Shown in pieces: positions 13,103-25,190 of a stretch of 64,000 nucleotides of DNA. Source of the stretch: Tetmemena sp. SeJ-2015 (Eukaryota > Ciliophora > Spirotrichea > Sporadotrichida > Oxytrichidae); assembly GCA_027382625.1 (NCBI GenBank), contig JAJKFJ010021427.1, positions 1 to 64,000 of the forward strand, in the 5' to 3' direction. Position 1 is the stretch's first letter. The number at the start of each line of letters is the position of its first letter. Under the pieces are notes generated by a model. It saw only the letters and a program-made list of their open reading frames with translations, did not search any database and was not told where the DNA came from. Both the position numbers and the translations under genes were made by a program.

Positions 13103-15570
13103 ATGGGCAACGCAAATGGTTGTTGCGAGAGCAGAGATAAAGCCCCCTTCAATATGTAAGACGAAGAATTCGCCAAAAGACTTCGAGAGAGTAAGAAAAC
13201 GAAACTAAAAATCAACTTATAGGACAAAGAAAAGCTAGAGCTAAATCTTAAAAGGTTTCTAGTATACAGAGAAATAATAAATTATATTCTTCATATCTAG
13301 CATTTAATTTACTAGGCCTCAAAATGCAGGAGCGACACCAAGAACTGACCTTAGCATGAACAGCCCACCTAATTTGATATTTGGCGCAACGCTTAGGTCT
13401 ACCAATATAGTTATGCTAAAGGGTAGTGAAGAAAAGCAAAGTAAGCAAACTTTATCTTTCAAAATACGAGCTTTAAGTTTTATTTTAGACTCTGGGGTGA
13501 ATGACATGAAGAATATTTCTTTCTCAAATATCGACTATAATGAGGAATACTATGCTTTCAATTCTAAGAATTTAAAGGCTGAGCTTGATAAGGAGTTCCT
13601 CAAAAGAAACAGCGGAGTTGGTAATGACTCTTAATCTGAAAGAAGAGAAGCCCATTAGGCGTCGATATAATAAAACTATTCAACTGGATTTAACACTAAT
13701 GCGATATTCGAACCAAATTAAAGCTCTCACGATGCCAAAGTATAAGTTAAAACTAAGAAAAATTCAAAGTCATATAAGACTCCTGATCATAATTATTTAT
13801 TTAAGTCTGCTCTTTAAAATTATATAATATTCTTAAACATCTTAATTTTATTACGGAAAGATTGAGATTGTTATAAGACTTTAAGCTTTAGAAATCTGAA
13901 TGGTAAAAATTTTTATTTTTATAACTATATAATTTAGCAGTATTTTAATTTGTTTTATAATGAAGTATCGTACTTAAAAATAGTTTTGGATTCTGATGAA
14001 CGTATTTTGAGTGGAAATGGTAGTGCAAAAAATAAATCTAAGATCTAGAGTAGGGAAGAAAGTATTTTAGAGGATAATGAAGAGTGTAATATGAATGATG
14101 AGAATGAAGGAGATGATAGACTCTCTGTGATCCCAGAGAGCAAAGTCTTAAGTAATGGTCGAAGACAATCTTGTGAGTCAAGTAGGCTGTTGAAGGGCAG
14201 CATCGTTCCAAGCAGTGTGCTTCATGGCAGCTTCATAAGTGAGATTAGAAATATAAATCTGATGAACCAGTCGAAAGAAACCCTGAATAACGATACCCCA
14301 GAGAAGAGTTAATATTAATTAAAGAACTATAACATTAGTAACAGGAGTAATTATAACAATAAGCTTTAGACCTTAGCCTAATTCTGGCTCTCATTACCCT
14401 TTTAAAAGAGCAGTGAATTCCGATAAGCTTTCATCAGGAGGTAGAAGCAACTACAGTCCTTCAAAGGCGCAAATTTCATTTCAGAAAGTAAGACAGCAAA
14501 ACAACGAGAAGGAACTTTACATTAGACCGACAAGTAGCTAGCTATTTGAACAGTTTTTAGATAACTAGCAATCAACAAGAAAAGGTTTTGCATTTGCTAA
14601 CTCTCCTATTATAATTTTAATCAGATGATTTCAACTTATGTTTAGCTTTAATACTGCTAACATAAAATTTGCTCTGAATGATCAGAGATGCATCAGCTCA
14701 TAGTCAAACCCTTAAGCCTTTTACTAGCAGAACAGAGCAAGTTATTTCACAAATAAAAATCTTTAGACTAAGCTTGAGAACCATAAGTCATTCAATTAGA
14801 CTGCCAGAATACAGAAGAACAATAAAATATTTATTTTAATAAAGTTGACCAATAGCAGGTGAATAACCCAAGTCTCTACTACTTGAAAACAAGCATGCAT
14901 TCTAAAGTATCTGACAGTGGATAGCAATAATAAAATTAGAACTTGGGAATGTCTACATTTAGAAATGGCAAAGACAAGGTATAAATTACCTAGGCTTCTA
15001 TTAGAGGTGGAAGTGACTTTGAAAGAGAATCAATTTACTCAAGAAAATCAAGAGCCTCAAGAGCTCCATCTCAAACTAGCTATGTTTTCAACAAATACAT
15101 AATTATAAATTTTTATAACTTCAATTGATAGGTTATTAAAGTAAAATAAAACCTCATTTAAAAACATTATAAGTATTTGAGTTTTCAAAAAGTAAATAGA
15201 TGACGATGAAGTATTCATAGAGCAAAATAGCTTGGATGATATAAACCCTAATTAAAATCCATATTCCCTAAATGCAAGCATTCAATAGAAAAACTAAGGA
15301 GCTGTGAGAGCAGTATAAGATCCATTTCAGAGGGTGATTGATCAATTGTAGCAAAAGTCTTAAAATCAATCGCAATTGCAAGCATCCAGAGAGTAGATAA
15401 TTTTTAGGAGTCCTCGAAATTAGAAGCAATAAGATTAGGATATCGATACTGAGGTCGACCAAATTAATTCTGAAGAGTTTGACGAAGAAGTGTGTGACGA
15501 CACTGAAGAAGAAGTATTTGAAGAAAAACTTTACTCTTAATTGAGTATAGATTAATCCTAGCAATTATGA
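13103..15570 (+). CDS. Probable N-myristoylated Gln/Ser-rich protein, unknown function
   Basis: ATG 13103 opens MGNANGCCESRDKAP. Gly2 with a small residue at position 6 and a Cys-Cys pair suggest N-myristoylation plus palmitoylation, so a membrane-bound cytosolic protein is inferred. Islands follow in one orientation: PRTDLSMNSPPNLIFGATLR at 13330, an acidic/Ser-rich part near 14000-14310 (SVIPESKVLSNGRRQSCESS), NSDKLSSGGRSNYSPSKAQI at 14414, a Ser/Arg segment near 14947-15090, and an acidic Gln-rich tail (EEFDEEVCDDTEEEVFEE) before TGA 15568-15570. IESs with pointers AGG (13253) and GTTTTCAA (15084) restore frame; others between 13800 and 14950 were not fully solved. No enzymatic domain was recognised. 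The next gene starts about 190 bp downstream on the same strand. Confidence 0.72.
13253..13313. other. IES, pointer AGG (61 bp)
   Basis: AGG at 13253-13255 recurs at 13314-13316. Excision joins ..LELNLKR to PQNAGATPRTDL in frame. Without it the frame is lost within a few codons. Confidence 0.7.
15084..15180. other. IES, pointer GTTTTCAA (97 bp)
   Basis: GTTTTCAA at 15084-15091 recurs at 15181-15188. Excising 97 bp joins SYVF to KKQIDDDEVFIEQ in frame. The segment is far more AT-rich than its flanks. Confidence 0.85.
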
Positions 15571-15761
15571 TTCCCTATTATCAACATTTTCTCATTATAT
15601 AATTTTGTTTTCAACATTAGCCATTTTACAAAATTTCATCTTGGTAGAAAATAGAAAAAAATATAGGATTAGATATCTATAAATTTTTATCGTATTTATA
15701 AAGTGTAGTTTAAAACTTGTTACAAATGTTGGAAGAATAATTTAAATTTTTCAAATTTAAA

Positions 15762-17156
15762 ATGAGCAACATTGACAAGTACGAAAAAATAAGTGATATA
15801 GGCAAGGGTTCGTTTGGGTATGTGTCTAAGATAAGAAGGAAGTCAGATGGAAAGGTTCTTGTTTGGAAAGAACTTAACTATGGAAAGATGTCTGAGAAGG
15901 AAAAGCAAATGATTATCATAATTTTACAATAATTATATTTTAGATTGTGTCAGAAGTAAATATTTTGAGAGAACTGCAACACCCAAATATTGTTAGATAC
16001 TTTGACAGAATCATCGACCGCGAACAAGCCAAAATTTATATTGTGATGGAATACTGTGAAGGAGGAGACATAGCAACTCTAATTAAGCATCACAAGAGGT
16101 AGAAGAACTATTTACCTGAGGAAATTATTTGGAGCATCTTAGCCTAAATGCTCCAAGCCTTGGGAGCATGCCACAACAGAAAGGAAGGAAAGATTCTCCA
16201 CAGAGATCTTAAGCCCGGCAACATCTTTCTAGACAAGAATTAAAATGTGAAGCTTGGTGACTTTGGACTATCGAGAGTGATGAATCAAGATTCTGTATTT
16301 GCTTATACTCACGTAGGAACTCCTTACTACATGAGTCCTGAGTAGATTAACGACTAAAAGTACAATCATTAATTATAAGATATATTATATTTTAAGAACT
16401 TTTATTTATCTGAATGAGAAAAGCGATATTTGGAGTACTGGTTGTATAATTTACGAGGCAGCAGCTTTAAGAGCTCCTTTTGAGGCAACAACTCATCTCC
16501 AGTTGGCAAACAAGATAAAGTCTGGGAAGCTAGATAGAATCCCTGCTTAGCACTACAGTGAAGATCTGTGGAGAGTGATTACCTCAATGATCCAGCAGGA
16601 GCCAGATAGGAGACCTTCAGTGGATGAGCTAATGACTCACCCTCAAATTAAAATAAGAGTTAGGGAGCAAAATCTCAAAAACTATAGAGACATCCTCAAA
16701 AAGAAAGAGTATGACCTTAGCAAGCGAATCCTAGCTATCATTCATTTATTTAATGCTTATCAAGGAAAAAGAGCAAGAGATAGCAAAAAGGCTCCAAGAA
16801 CAAAAGGAAAAGGAAGAGAGACTCAAAGCACTTGAAAAGCTCATTTAAGAATAAGAGGAAGAGTAGAAGCGGTAGATTCTTATCGGCTTTAATCAAGACT
16901 CTTTGAATTATCCTTCCAATGGTGGAGCTAACAATGGAGGTCAATCGTTCAAGTCTTCCTTCGTGTCTAACATAGAAAATTAAATCTTAATTTGTGCAAA
17001 TTAAAAAATGAGAGTGCCAATATGAACTTAGCTAGCAATGATGGAGGAGTAGCCTAAGTAAAAGTGACCTCCAATAATTTTAAAAATAGAAGAGACAGCT
17101 TTAAAACTGCACTAGAAGATGTGAACAGTAAGCTTGAAAACCACTACCTCAAATGA
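15762..17156 (+). CDS. NEK-family Ser/Thr protein kinase
   Basis: NIMA-related kinases phosphorylate Ser/Thr and in ciliates often act in cilia and the cell cycle. ATG 15762 opens [20 protein letters not shown], with glycine loop GKGSFG at residues 14-19 and the VAIK lysine replaced in context by VWKELNY. After the first IES comes the hallmark NEK sequence [20 protein letters not shown], then [12 protein letters not shown], catalytic [15 protein letters not shown] in GDFGLSR, activation-loop [11 protein letters not shown] and [14 protein letters not shown]. The catalytic domain sits at the N-terminus and is followed by a charged coiled coil ([20 protein letters not shown]) and a Ser/Asn-rich tail ending LENHYLK before TGA 17154-17156. 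Four IESs are resolved. TAG/TAA are used as Gln many times. The closest subfamily (NEK1/2/5-like) is an inference. Confidence 0.95.
15911..15942. other. IES in NEK gene, pointer GATT (32 bp)
   Basis: GATT at 15911 recurs at 15943. Excision gives [12 protein letters not shown], the conserved NEK sequence. It lacks a GT start, so it is not a normal intron. Confidence 0.92.
16364..16412. other. IES in NEK gene, pointer AAT (49 bp)
   Basis: AAT at 16364-16366 recurs at 16413-16415. Excision joins INDQKYN to [10 protein letters not shown], matching kinase subdomains VIII-IX. Confidence 0.9.
16736..16757. other. IES in NEK gene, pointer TATC (22 bp)
   Basis: TATC at 16736 recurs at 16758. Excision puts the coiled-coil frame [11 protein letters not shown] back in phase with the kinase domain. 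A shorter ATC repeat allows a slightly different junction. Confidence 0.8.
16976..17004. other. IES in NEK gene, pointer AAAAT (29 bp)
   Basis: AAAAT at 16976-16980 recurs at 17005-17009. Excision joins FVSNIEN to [11 protein letters not shown] and keeps the frame to TGA 17154. Confidence 0.85.
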
Positions 17157-17438
17157 TGCATTATTTATTGTACAAGTTTAACTTAATCTAGATTTTCATA
17201 TTTGCATTTATCGACTGAATAACTACATGAGAATAAATTTAATTCATTCTATTCTAATCAGTAAATTTAAGTAAAAGGATTAACACTATAATTAGCTGAG
17301 TGTAAGGTCTCTATAAATATACAAATTTAAGCTATAATCAAAATATTATTAATTGAGATCTTAAAAATAGTGATCCGTGAATAAAGAGCTGGTTGGAGAA
17401 TGATATTTCAATTTTATTAATAATTTTGCGATTTACTT

Positions 17439-19503
<2,065 letters not shown>

Positions 19504-19623
19504 AATAAGGCAATTAGTGTAACAAATTTAGAAATATTTGAATTTTCCCAATAAGAAATAATTAAGAAACATAAGTAAATATCTTAAATTTGCTAATAAA
19601 TAATTAATAAATTAAGATAGTTA

Positions 19624-21688
19624 TCAGCGCTTAGTTTCTTCACTTGTTTTGGATGCTGTTTTAGCTATTTTATCAAATACATCTTGCTGTAGTTGTGATT
19701 CTCTTTCACAACACATCTTGTAACAGTTATTTAATGGGACTTCTATTTTCCTAGTTATGAGTACTTCTTGTTGGAATTTAGGGAGTTGCATTCATTAAAA
19801 AATGATGAGCAATTAATTATTAGTAATTTATGTTTAAAGATTGATCGAGCAGAGGGTGTATCAGATTATGAATGACTATGACTTTATGTGTTTGAATTAT
19901 AAAAAATATAAACTTATTAACATATTTATCGGTTGCCCTAGATTGGTTTGGTCTATCTGGATGAATTGAGTGAAACTGTTTTAAATTAGAATGTCTGGGG
20001 CTTGACTTTGCTTTTGTGCGAGTTCTATTCCTCCTAGAGTACCTCTCATTAGTAGTGGTATTTGTTAAAAGGTTCTTGGTCTGAATGCAAAGCAAAAGAC
20101 TAAAAAATTAACATATCTCATTATAACTTACAATAGGTTCATCATGAAATAGGAACCCAAAATAATCCAGAAAATAGTCAATCCATATATTAGTATCTAT
20201 TAGTTCTCTACTATAAAACAGGTGTACTAGAATATTAATTTAGGCACAAATATTTTATAGAGTTTTGATCCCCAATAAAACTTTCAATTTAGCTCAAAGG
20301 CAATTAATGTTGCTAATCATCAATAAAATCGTAGATGCTTCCTAGCTCAATCATTCTGAGAAGAACTCTAATGTTTATGTACAATATCTGAAGGATGTAG
20401 ATGTTCTCAAACACCACAAACAAATCAATTTATTATTCCATTTAAAAATAGAAGAACCCATGATTAGATCTTCCAACGCAATTGTTAATCCAAAAGCAAT
20501 GGTGATCAAATCTAGAAACACATCTCCCACATATCTCACAATCAAGATAATAAATAGTCATCTTAAAAATGTAATTATAATTTGCATAATTATAAATGTC
20601 GACTCCTATCAATTGTAATAATTTCACATCTTGCGCACAACTGGTTAATTTAAGTTTGCTCAAGTACTTCCTCAAATTTTAAATGAGGATCTTTTTCTAT
20701 GTAGCCAGGATTTTTCAGCCAACTAGCAATATAGGCCAAGAGTTATAGTATAAACAATAAGCTGGCTGATTAAAATAATGCACTAAAATGCTTTGGTAGA
20801 GGATTCTACAAAGGAATCAAATATAAATATACTGTTCCTATACTCAAAGATACAGTTATAAAGTAACAAAAAACTAAAGTAATAAGTATTATATTCATAA
20901 AACTAGCAAGAAAGACTTTTCTAGTTTCTTCAAAGGCTTTTATCTCATTCCAAAAAATGGAAGCACTGAAGATTTATCATCCTATAAGATTAATAAACAT
21001 GAATGCTTACCAATAGTTTAAGCACCTATTACCTATAGTTTGTGTCATTTACTTGGTTTGCCATATGAAGAACATCTCTTCCTATTAAGTCGATCTAATT
21101 TTTTTCAGCTCCATTTATAAGAAGTAATCTTATAATTCTAGTCTGTTGATGCTCTTCGGATTATAAATAAAAGACTATTTAACTGCCAAATGAAGAGGAG
21201 TAAGTCCATTTAAGTCTTGGATGTTGACGTTTGCATTCCAGCTCAACAAAAAGTAAACACACTACTCAGACTAATTATAATTAAAGTTTAATAAGACCCT
21301 GAGAAGCAAGCCCAGTGGAGAGGAGTGCTTAGTTTTGCGTCGTTGCTATTTATGTCTAGCCCTTTGTTCTTAAAGTAATAGAGTGCAACAGGCTAATCAC
21401 CTTGAGCAGCTACATGGAGCATGTTAATTCTATGTTTATTAAGTGCCCTAAAATCAGAGCCTTGAAACAAATAATTAATTTGAGAGATGAGATATCTGAT
21501 GATAGTCATGTTTCCATAATATGTAGCAAAATGCAAACAGGTGAATCCTTCGTCACTCAAAGTCTGAGAGTTTAACCACTCTCTTAGAACAAGCCGTCTT
21601 TACTCTAATCTTCCAAATGCTTGTTAAGAGAGAACCTAAATTATTAATGAGAGGGCTATCTTACATATTCACACAAAATTTATATCAT
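19624..21688 (-). CDS. Ankyrin-repeat DHHC palmitoyltransferase
   Basis: DHHC enzymes transfer palmitate to protein cysteines at membranes; the ankyrin-bearing type (Akr1, ZDHHC17) binds substrates through the repeats. On the minus strand ATG 21688 opens MIQILCEYV, spliced over a 29-bp intron to LSQQAFGRLEQRRL. Ankyrin units follow: [68 protein letters not shown] and [18 protein letters not shown]. After hydrophobic segments the cysteine-rich domain reads [20 protein letters not shown] then [21 protein letters not shown] is the catalytic motif. TTTNERYSR downstream fits the conserved TTxE motif. The tail ends [10 protein letters not shown] before TGA 19626-19624. Several IESs interrupt it. 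The catalytic Cys is intact, so an active enzyme is inferred. Confidence 0.93.
20543..20597. other. IES inside the DHHC zinc region, pointer ATT (55 bp)
   Basis: On the minus strand CGAC-ATT recurs as GATT before GTGAGATATGTGG. Excision restores [19 protein letters not shown], the canonical zinc-binding spacing. Unexcised, the cysteine framework is broken. Confidence 0.85.
21636..21664 (-). other. Spliceosomal intron (29 bp) in DHHC gene
   Basis: Minus-strand GTAAGATAGCCC...ATTTAG. Removing it joins MIQILCEYV to LSQQAFGRLEQRRL in frame with the first ankyrin repeat. At 29 bp it is very short, as is common in ciliates. Confidence 0.8.
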
Positions 21689-21799
21689 CTTGAAAGAGTT
21701 ATAATAAGAAGAGAGCTATATTAAATAAAACTTTATTATTCAAATCAAAGGGTTAAAAATTAAAAATCAATATAAAGTTATTCAAGAATCAGTACCAAA

Positions 21800-22687
21800 A
21801 TGGAAAAAAGTATGATAAACAAGCTATCATTAAATTATAATTAGGGTCATTAAAATTACTATATAGATACCCACATATAAAATATGGATTGTCTTCCCTT
21901 TTAATTGTAAATTTAGAGTCGTCTGGATCTTAGTAAAGCACGAATATGAATCTTTAGCGGGATCCAGGAAGCATAAGAGATATTGAAAATATATACCAAT
22001 CCTAGATTTAAATATAATTTAGAGTATTCTGAGTGATGGATAGGAAAGATTTCAGCTTTCTAACTCCCAAAACTAATTACAAATAGATAACCCGTAGGAT
22101 CGTTAGGGCACTCAAAAATCAAATTTACAACAATAACAACCCTATTATAAAATAAAAGATAAAAATAATTATATTTAATTCTATTCATATTTTGAAACAG
22201 TTGATGAAAGCGATTTGCCTATAAACTAGCCTTCTAAATAAATCCTAGAGCAAGAAAATGAAAGGATTCATCTAAGTTTGAGAACTACAGCCAAGTTCCA
22301 TTTTGACAGCAACAGAGGTTCCGCCAACTAATTATAGACAAGCATGACGCTATTATTAAAATTATACATTATCATTAAAGATTGCTAGGTCATCGAGCTC
22401 ATATTAAATTAATTTTTGAGGAGACGAAAACTAAAAACCAGAGCAGATTTGATAATATTTTAGAAGAAGACGATGAAATGCGGGTGTAGAATGATTTCTT
22501 TGCCAATTCCAGAAACTTATTCCAAAACAGCAAAAGTTAGGAAGAGGCTAAGGTTCATGAAGACTTTAAAGATAAATTGAGAGATAAAAAAGCTTATTCA
22601 GATTTGACAAGTAAAACATATTCAATTGCTTAACGAATTTAATTTAGGCAATCTGTATTCAATACAAATTATATAAGCTTCTTATGA
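21800..22687 (+). CDS. Hypothetical Gln-rich protein
   Basis: Divergent from the DHHC gene, with 112 bp between starts. ATG 21800 opens MEKSMINKLSLNYNQG. A long frame from about 22031 reads SDGQERFQLSNSQNQLQIDN, then DRQGTQKSNLQQQQPYYK and ETVDESDLPINQPSKQILEQ. After an AT-rich break near 22350-22425 it resumes as ETKTKNQSRFDNILEEDDEM and KDKLRDKKAYSDLTSKTYSI, ending at TGA 22685-22687. Nearly every other Gln is TAA or TAG. No known domain was seen. The protein is charged and probably partly disordered. The breaks near 21890-22030 and 22350 are probably IESs or introns that I did not pin down. Confidence 0.65.
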
Positions 22688-22728
22688 TATATAATTGAAA
22701 TTATATTTATTTATAATTAATTATAGAA

Positions 22729-22960
22729 ATGTATTCAGGCTAATAGTTAAGTGAAATAAATGAATAATTGCTGAGAAGTTTGAGAAAAGTCTAACCCCAA
22801 CAGTTAGAAGAAATTTTGAGTAGATACCCAAACATGGTTCACATAACTTCTTTGAGAGATGAGTTTGGGTACAATTTGATATAGCTCTCTAAAAATTATA
22901 TGAAATAAGAATCTTATAAATTTTGTTTAATTTATTTTATATTATAATTAAGATAGAATC
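22729..22960 (+). CDS. Short coding island, ankyrin-like start
   Basis: ATG 22729 opens MYSGQQLSEINEQLLRSLRK and continues EEILSRYPNMVHITSLRDEF and GYNLIQLSKNYMKQ, which resembles the start of an ankyrin-repeat protein. The frame then fades into AT-rich DNA. It may be the continuation of the preceding Gln-rich gene after an IES, or an orphan germline segment whose partners lie elsewhere (a scrambled or pseudogene piece). Confidence 0.4.
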
Positions 22961-22989
22961 TTAATGTTGATGGTTGATATCTGGAATAT

Positions 22990-25190
22990 TTCTAAAACTT
23001 GTAAAATTCAAATTATATAAATGTTTGTTGCAAGTTATTATTTCAGCGAGATATTTCATGAAATGATTATTCAAACTTGGTGCTAAATAAATGAAATTTC
23101 TCTTATTTAACTTCTTCAATAAGCGATAAATAATTAAATTATACTGTGGTAGCGTTTAGGTGTTGAGATATTCTTCATAAGCTTCATTTCTATTTACGTT
23201 TATGATATCATCTTTATTTAAATAAAAATGATTAAACAATACATATCTTCATCACTTGTATGAGGGGAGTCTTTCGCTAAATCCTCTTATCCAAATATCT
23301 TATTCCTCTTTTAAATTTTAGCATATTTAAATAATTTACTAGAAATTTGAAAAGAGTAATTATGATTTTAATTTTATCATAATTTAATTACATTAGGAAA
23401 AATAATTGGTTAAATTAATTATTAAATTAATTGTAGGAATAGTGAGACTCTTCCTTGCTGATTTTATTCCAAAGAAAATTACTATTCCGAAATTCTTCAT
23501 CACACTGAACATCACAATTCACTATATAGATCGTTGTTTATTGGAATACTTATTTATCATTTAAATTAATAGAATTAAATCAGAAACAATTGATCAATTC
23601 AAATTTAAATAAATTTTCCAAACCTTCTTGAATAGCTAAGCTAAAATATATTAGCTTATGTAAATTCAAATGGAAAAAAAAATAAATGAGAACAAGATCA
23701 CCAACATTTAAAACAGAAATGCAAACAATGGATTCATGCATCCTTTTTACACAATTTTACTTTGTTATTTATTCAATCATTGATTTAATTAAGTCCTCAA
23801 TAATAATAAGCCATCCAAGGTTTTTCTTGCTGTCTAACGACATCGTCGCATCATTTACAATTTTTTGTTATGCAAATGATCTAAATAAATAAAATTTGTT
23901 TCTTAGTTATGAATTAATATAAGTAAGGAATTGACATAGAGAATAATGAAAAAGATAACACAGACCATGATTACTATTTCGTCGACTACAGTTGCTGTTT
24001 ACTAGTTTTCTTCTTTGAAAGGCTTTACGGTTACCAAGTATATAATCATTGCCACGTTACAAAGGATCACCATTAAACACTACATTAATGGCATCTCATA
24101 CACATAAACAATTTCATTTTTATTGTTCCAGATATTATCAGCCTCTAAAACATGAACACCGGATCATCAAAATCTTATTTTAAATAAATTCTAAAACAAT
24201 TTATTTAATCGATTAGTTTCAAATAGCTTTATATTTTCAATAAGAAAACTTTATGACATTTATTGAAATATAAATATATATATATGCTTTGGATAGTAGT
24301 AAAGCTGTAGGATTGATTTAGGAGAACTTTCTTCGGTGAGCATGCCGTATCTGATTTTCCATTTATGTCGGTAAACTAACTTCCTGCCGGAGTATATTAG
24401 AGTCATTGTTACAAATGGAAGCAGCAAAAGAAAAGCTCCGAAAACGAATGCAAACGAAGTTGTAATGATTCTGTCAATATTTGTAAACTTAATGAACTGA
24501 GTGTTTATAATGATCTGCAGAATAATTTCAAGATACTATTAGTTTATTTTTAATTTTACTGCTCAACGAAAGCTCTCAAGGGTGAGTTAAAGAAAAATAG
24601 TCTTATTTATAAATGACCCTTTAATGTCCTCCCAAAGTCTCACTTTCTTACAAATTTTGTTCATCAACAGCACCATAGGAAGCAGGAAAATAAAAGCAAA
24701 GCACCAGATCGTCAACTTTTAACCATAAGCTATTAAGAAATAAGGAGAGACATCATCATTTTAAAACTTTGGCTATAGTTTCTAGTTGTCAGAGGGGTCA
24801 ATAACATGGTCTTAGTCAATAATATAGTCTGCGATATTAGGAAGATACTGATTCAACTCATCTTATTTAAATCTAAGTCACCAGAAGCCATCTTAAAATA
24901 TTGAGTTCTATTTTTATGAGTGAATAACTGTACATTGCTGGGAAAGTCTATGTTTAGATAAAGTAGAAAGCTAAACACCTGGAGAGCATGAACCAACCCC
25001 CACAGATAATTCATTGAAGAGTTCATAGCTAGTTTAAGAATAAGATTGAAACTGAAAACAGACATGAAAGTATATTTCATAGATGAAGCTCCTCCAGAAG
25101 CAGTGCTCGCTTCCGAGGGTGAAAGATAGATGTAAGAGTTTGCATTGATTTGTGAGAAGTAATTAGCAACATTATAAATAAATATAATAT
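22990..25190 (-). other. Islands encoding the multi-pass membrane C-terminus (paralogue A)
   Basis: From N to C: a hydrophobic island [20 protein letters not shown] (25080) with [28 protein letters not shown] and FYFP segments, LRAFVEQ then [99 protein letters not shown] and [20 protein letters not shown]. The tail contains DSPHTSDED near 23255. It is paralogous along its length to 63050-64000. IESs absent from that copy interrupt it, for example at 24538-24560. The stop was not located with certainty. Confidence 0.8.

Noticed and set aside
15268..15564. 98-codon minus-strand frame
   Set aside because: It is the antisense shadow of the acidic Gln-rich tail of the 13103-15570 gene.
15911..17004. 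Interpreting the NEK gene interruptions as introns
   Set aside because: They lack GT..AG ends, and each is bounded by a direct repeat that gives an exact in-frame junction; genuine GT..AG introns elsewhere in the window look different.
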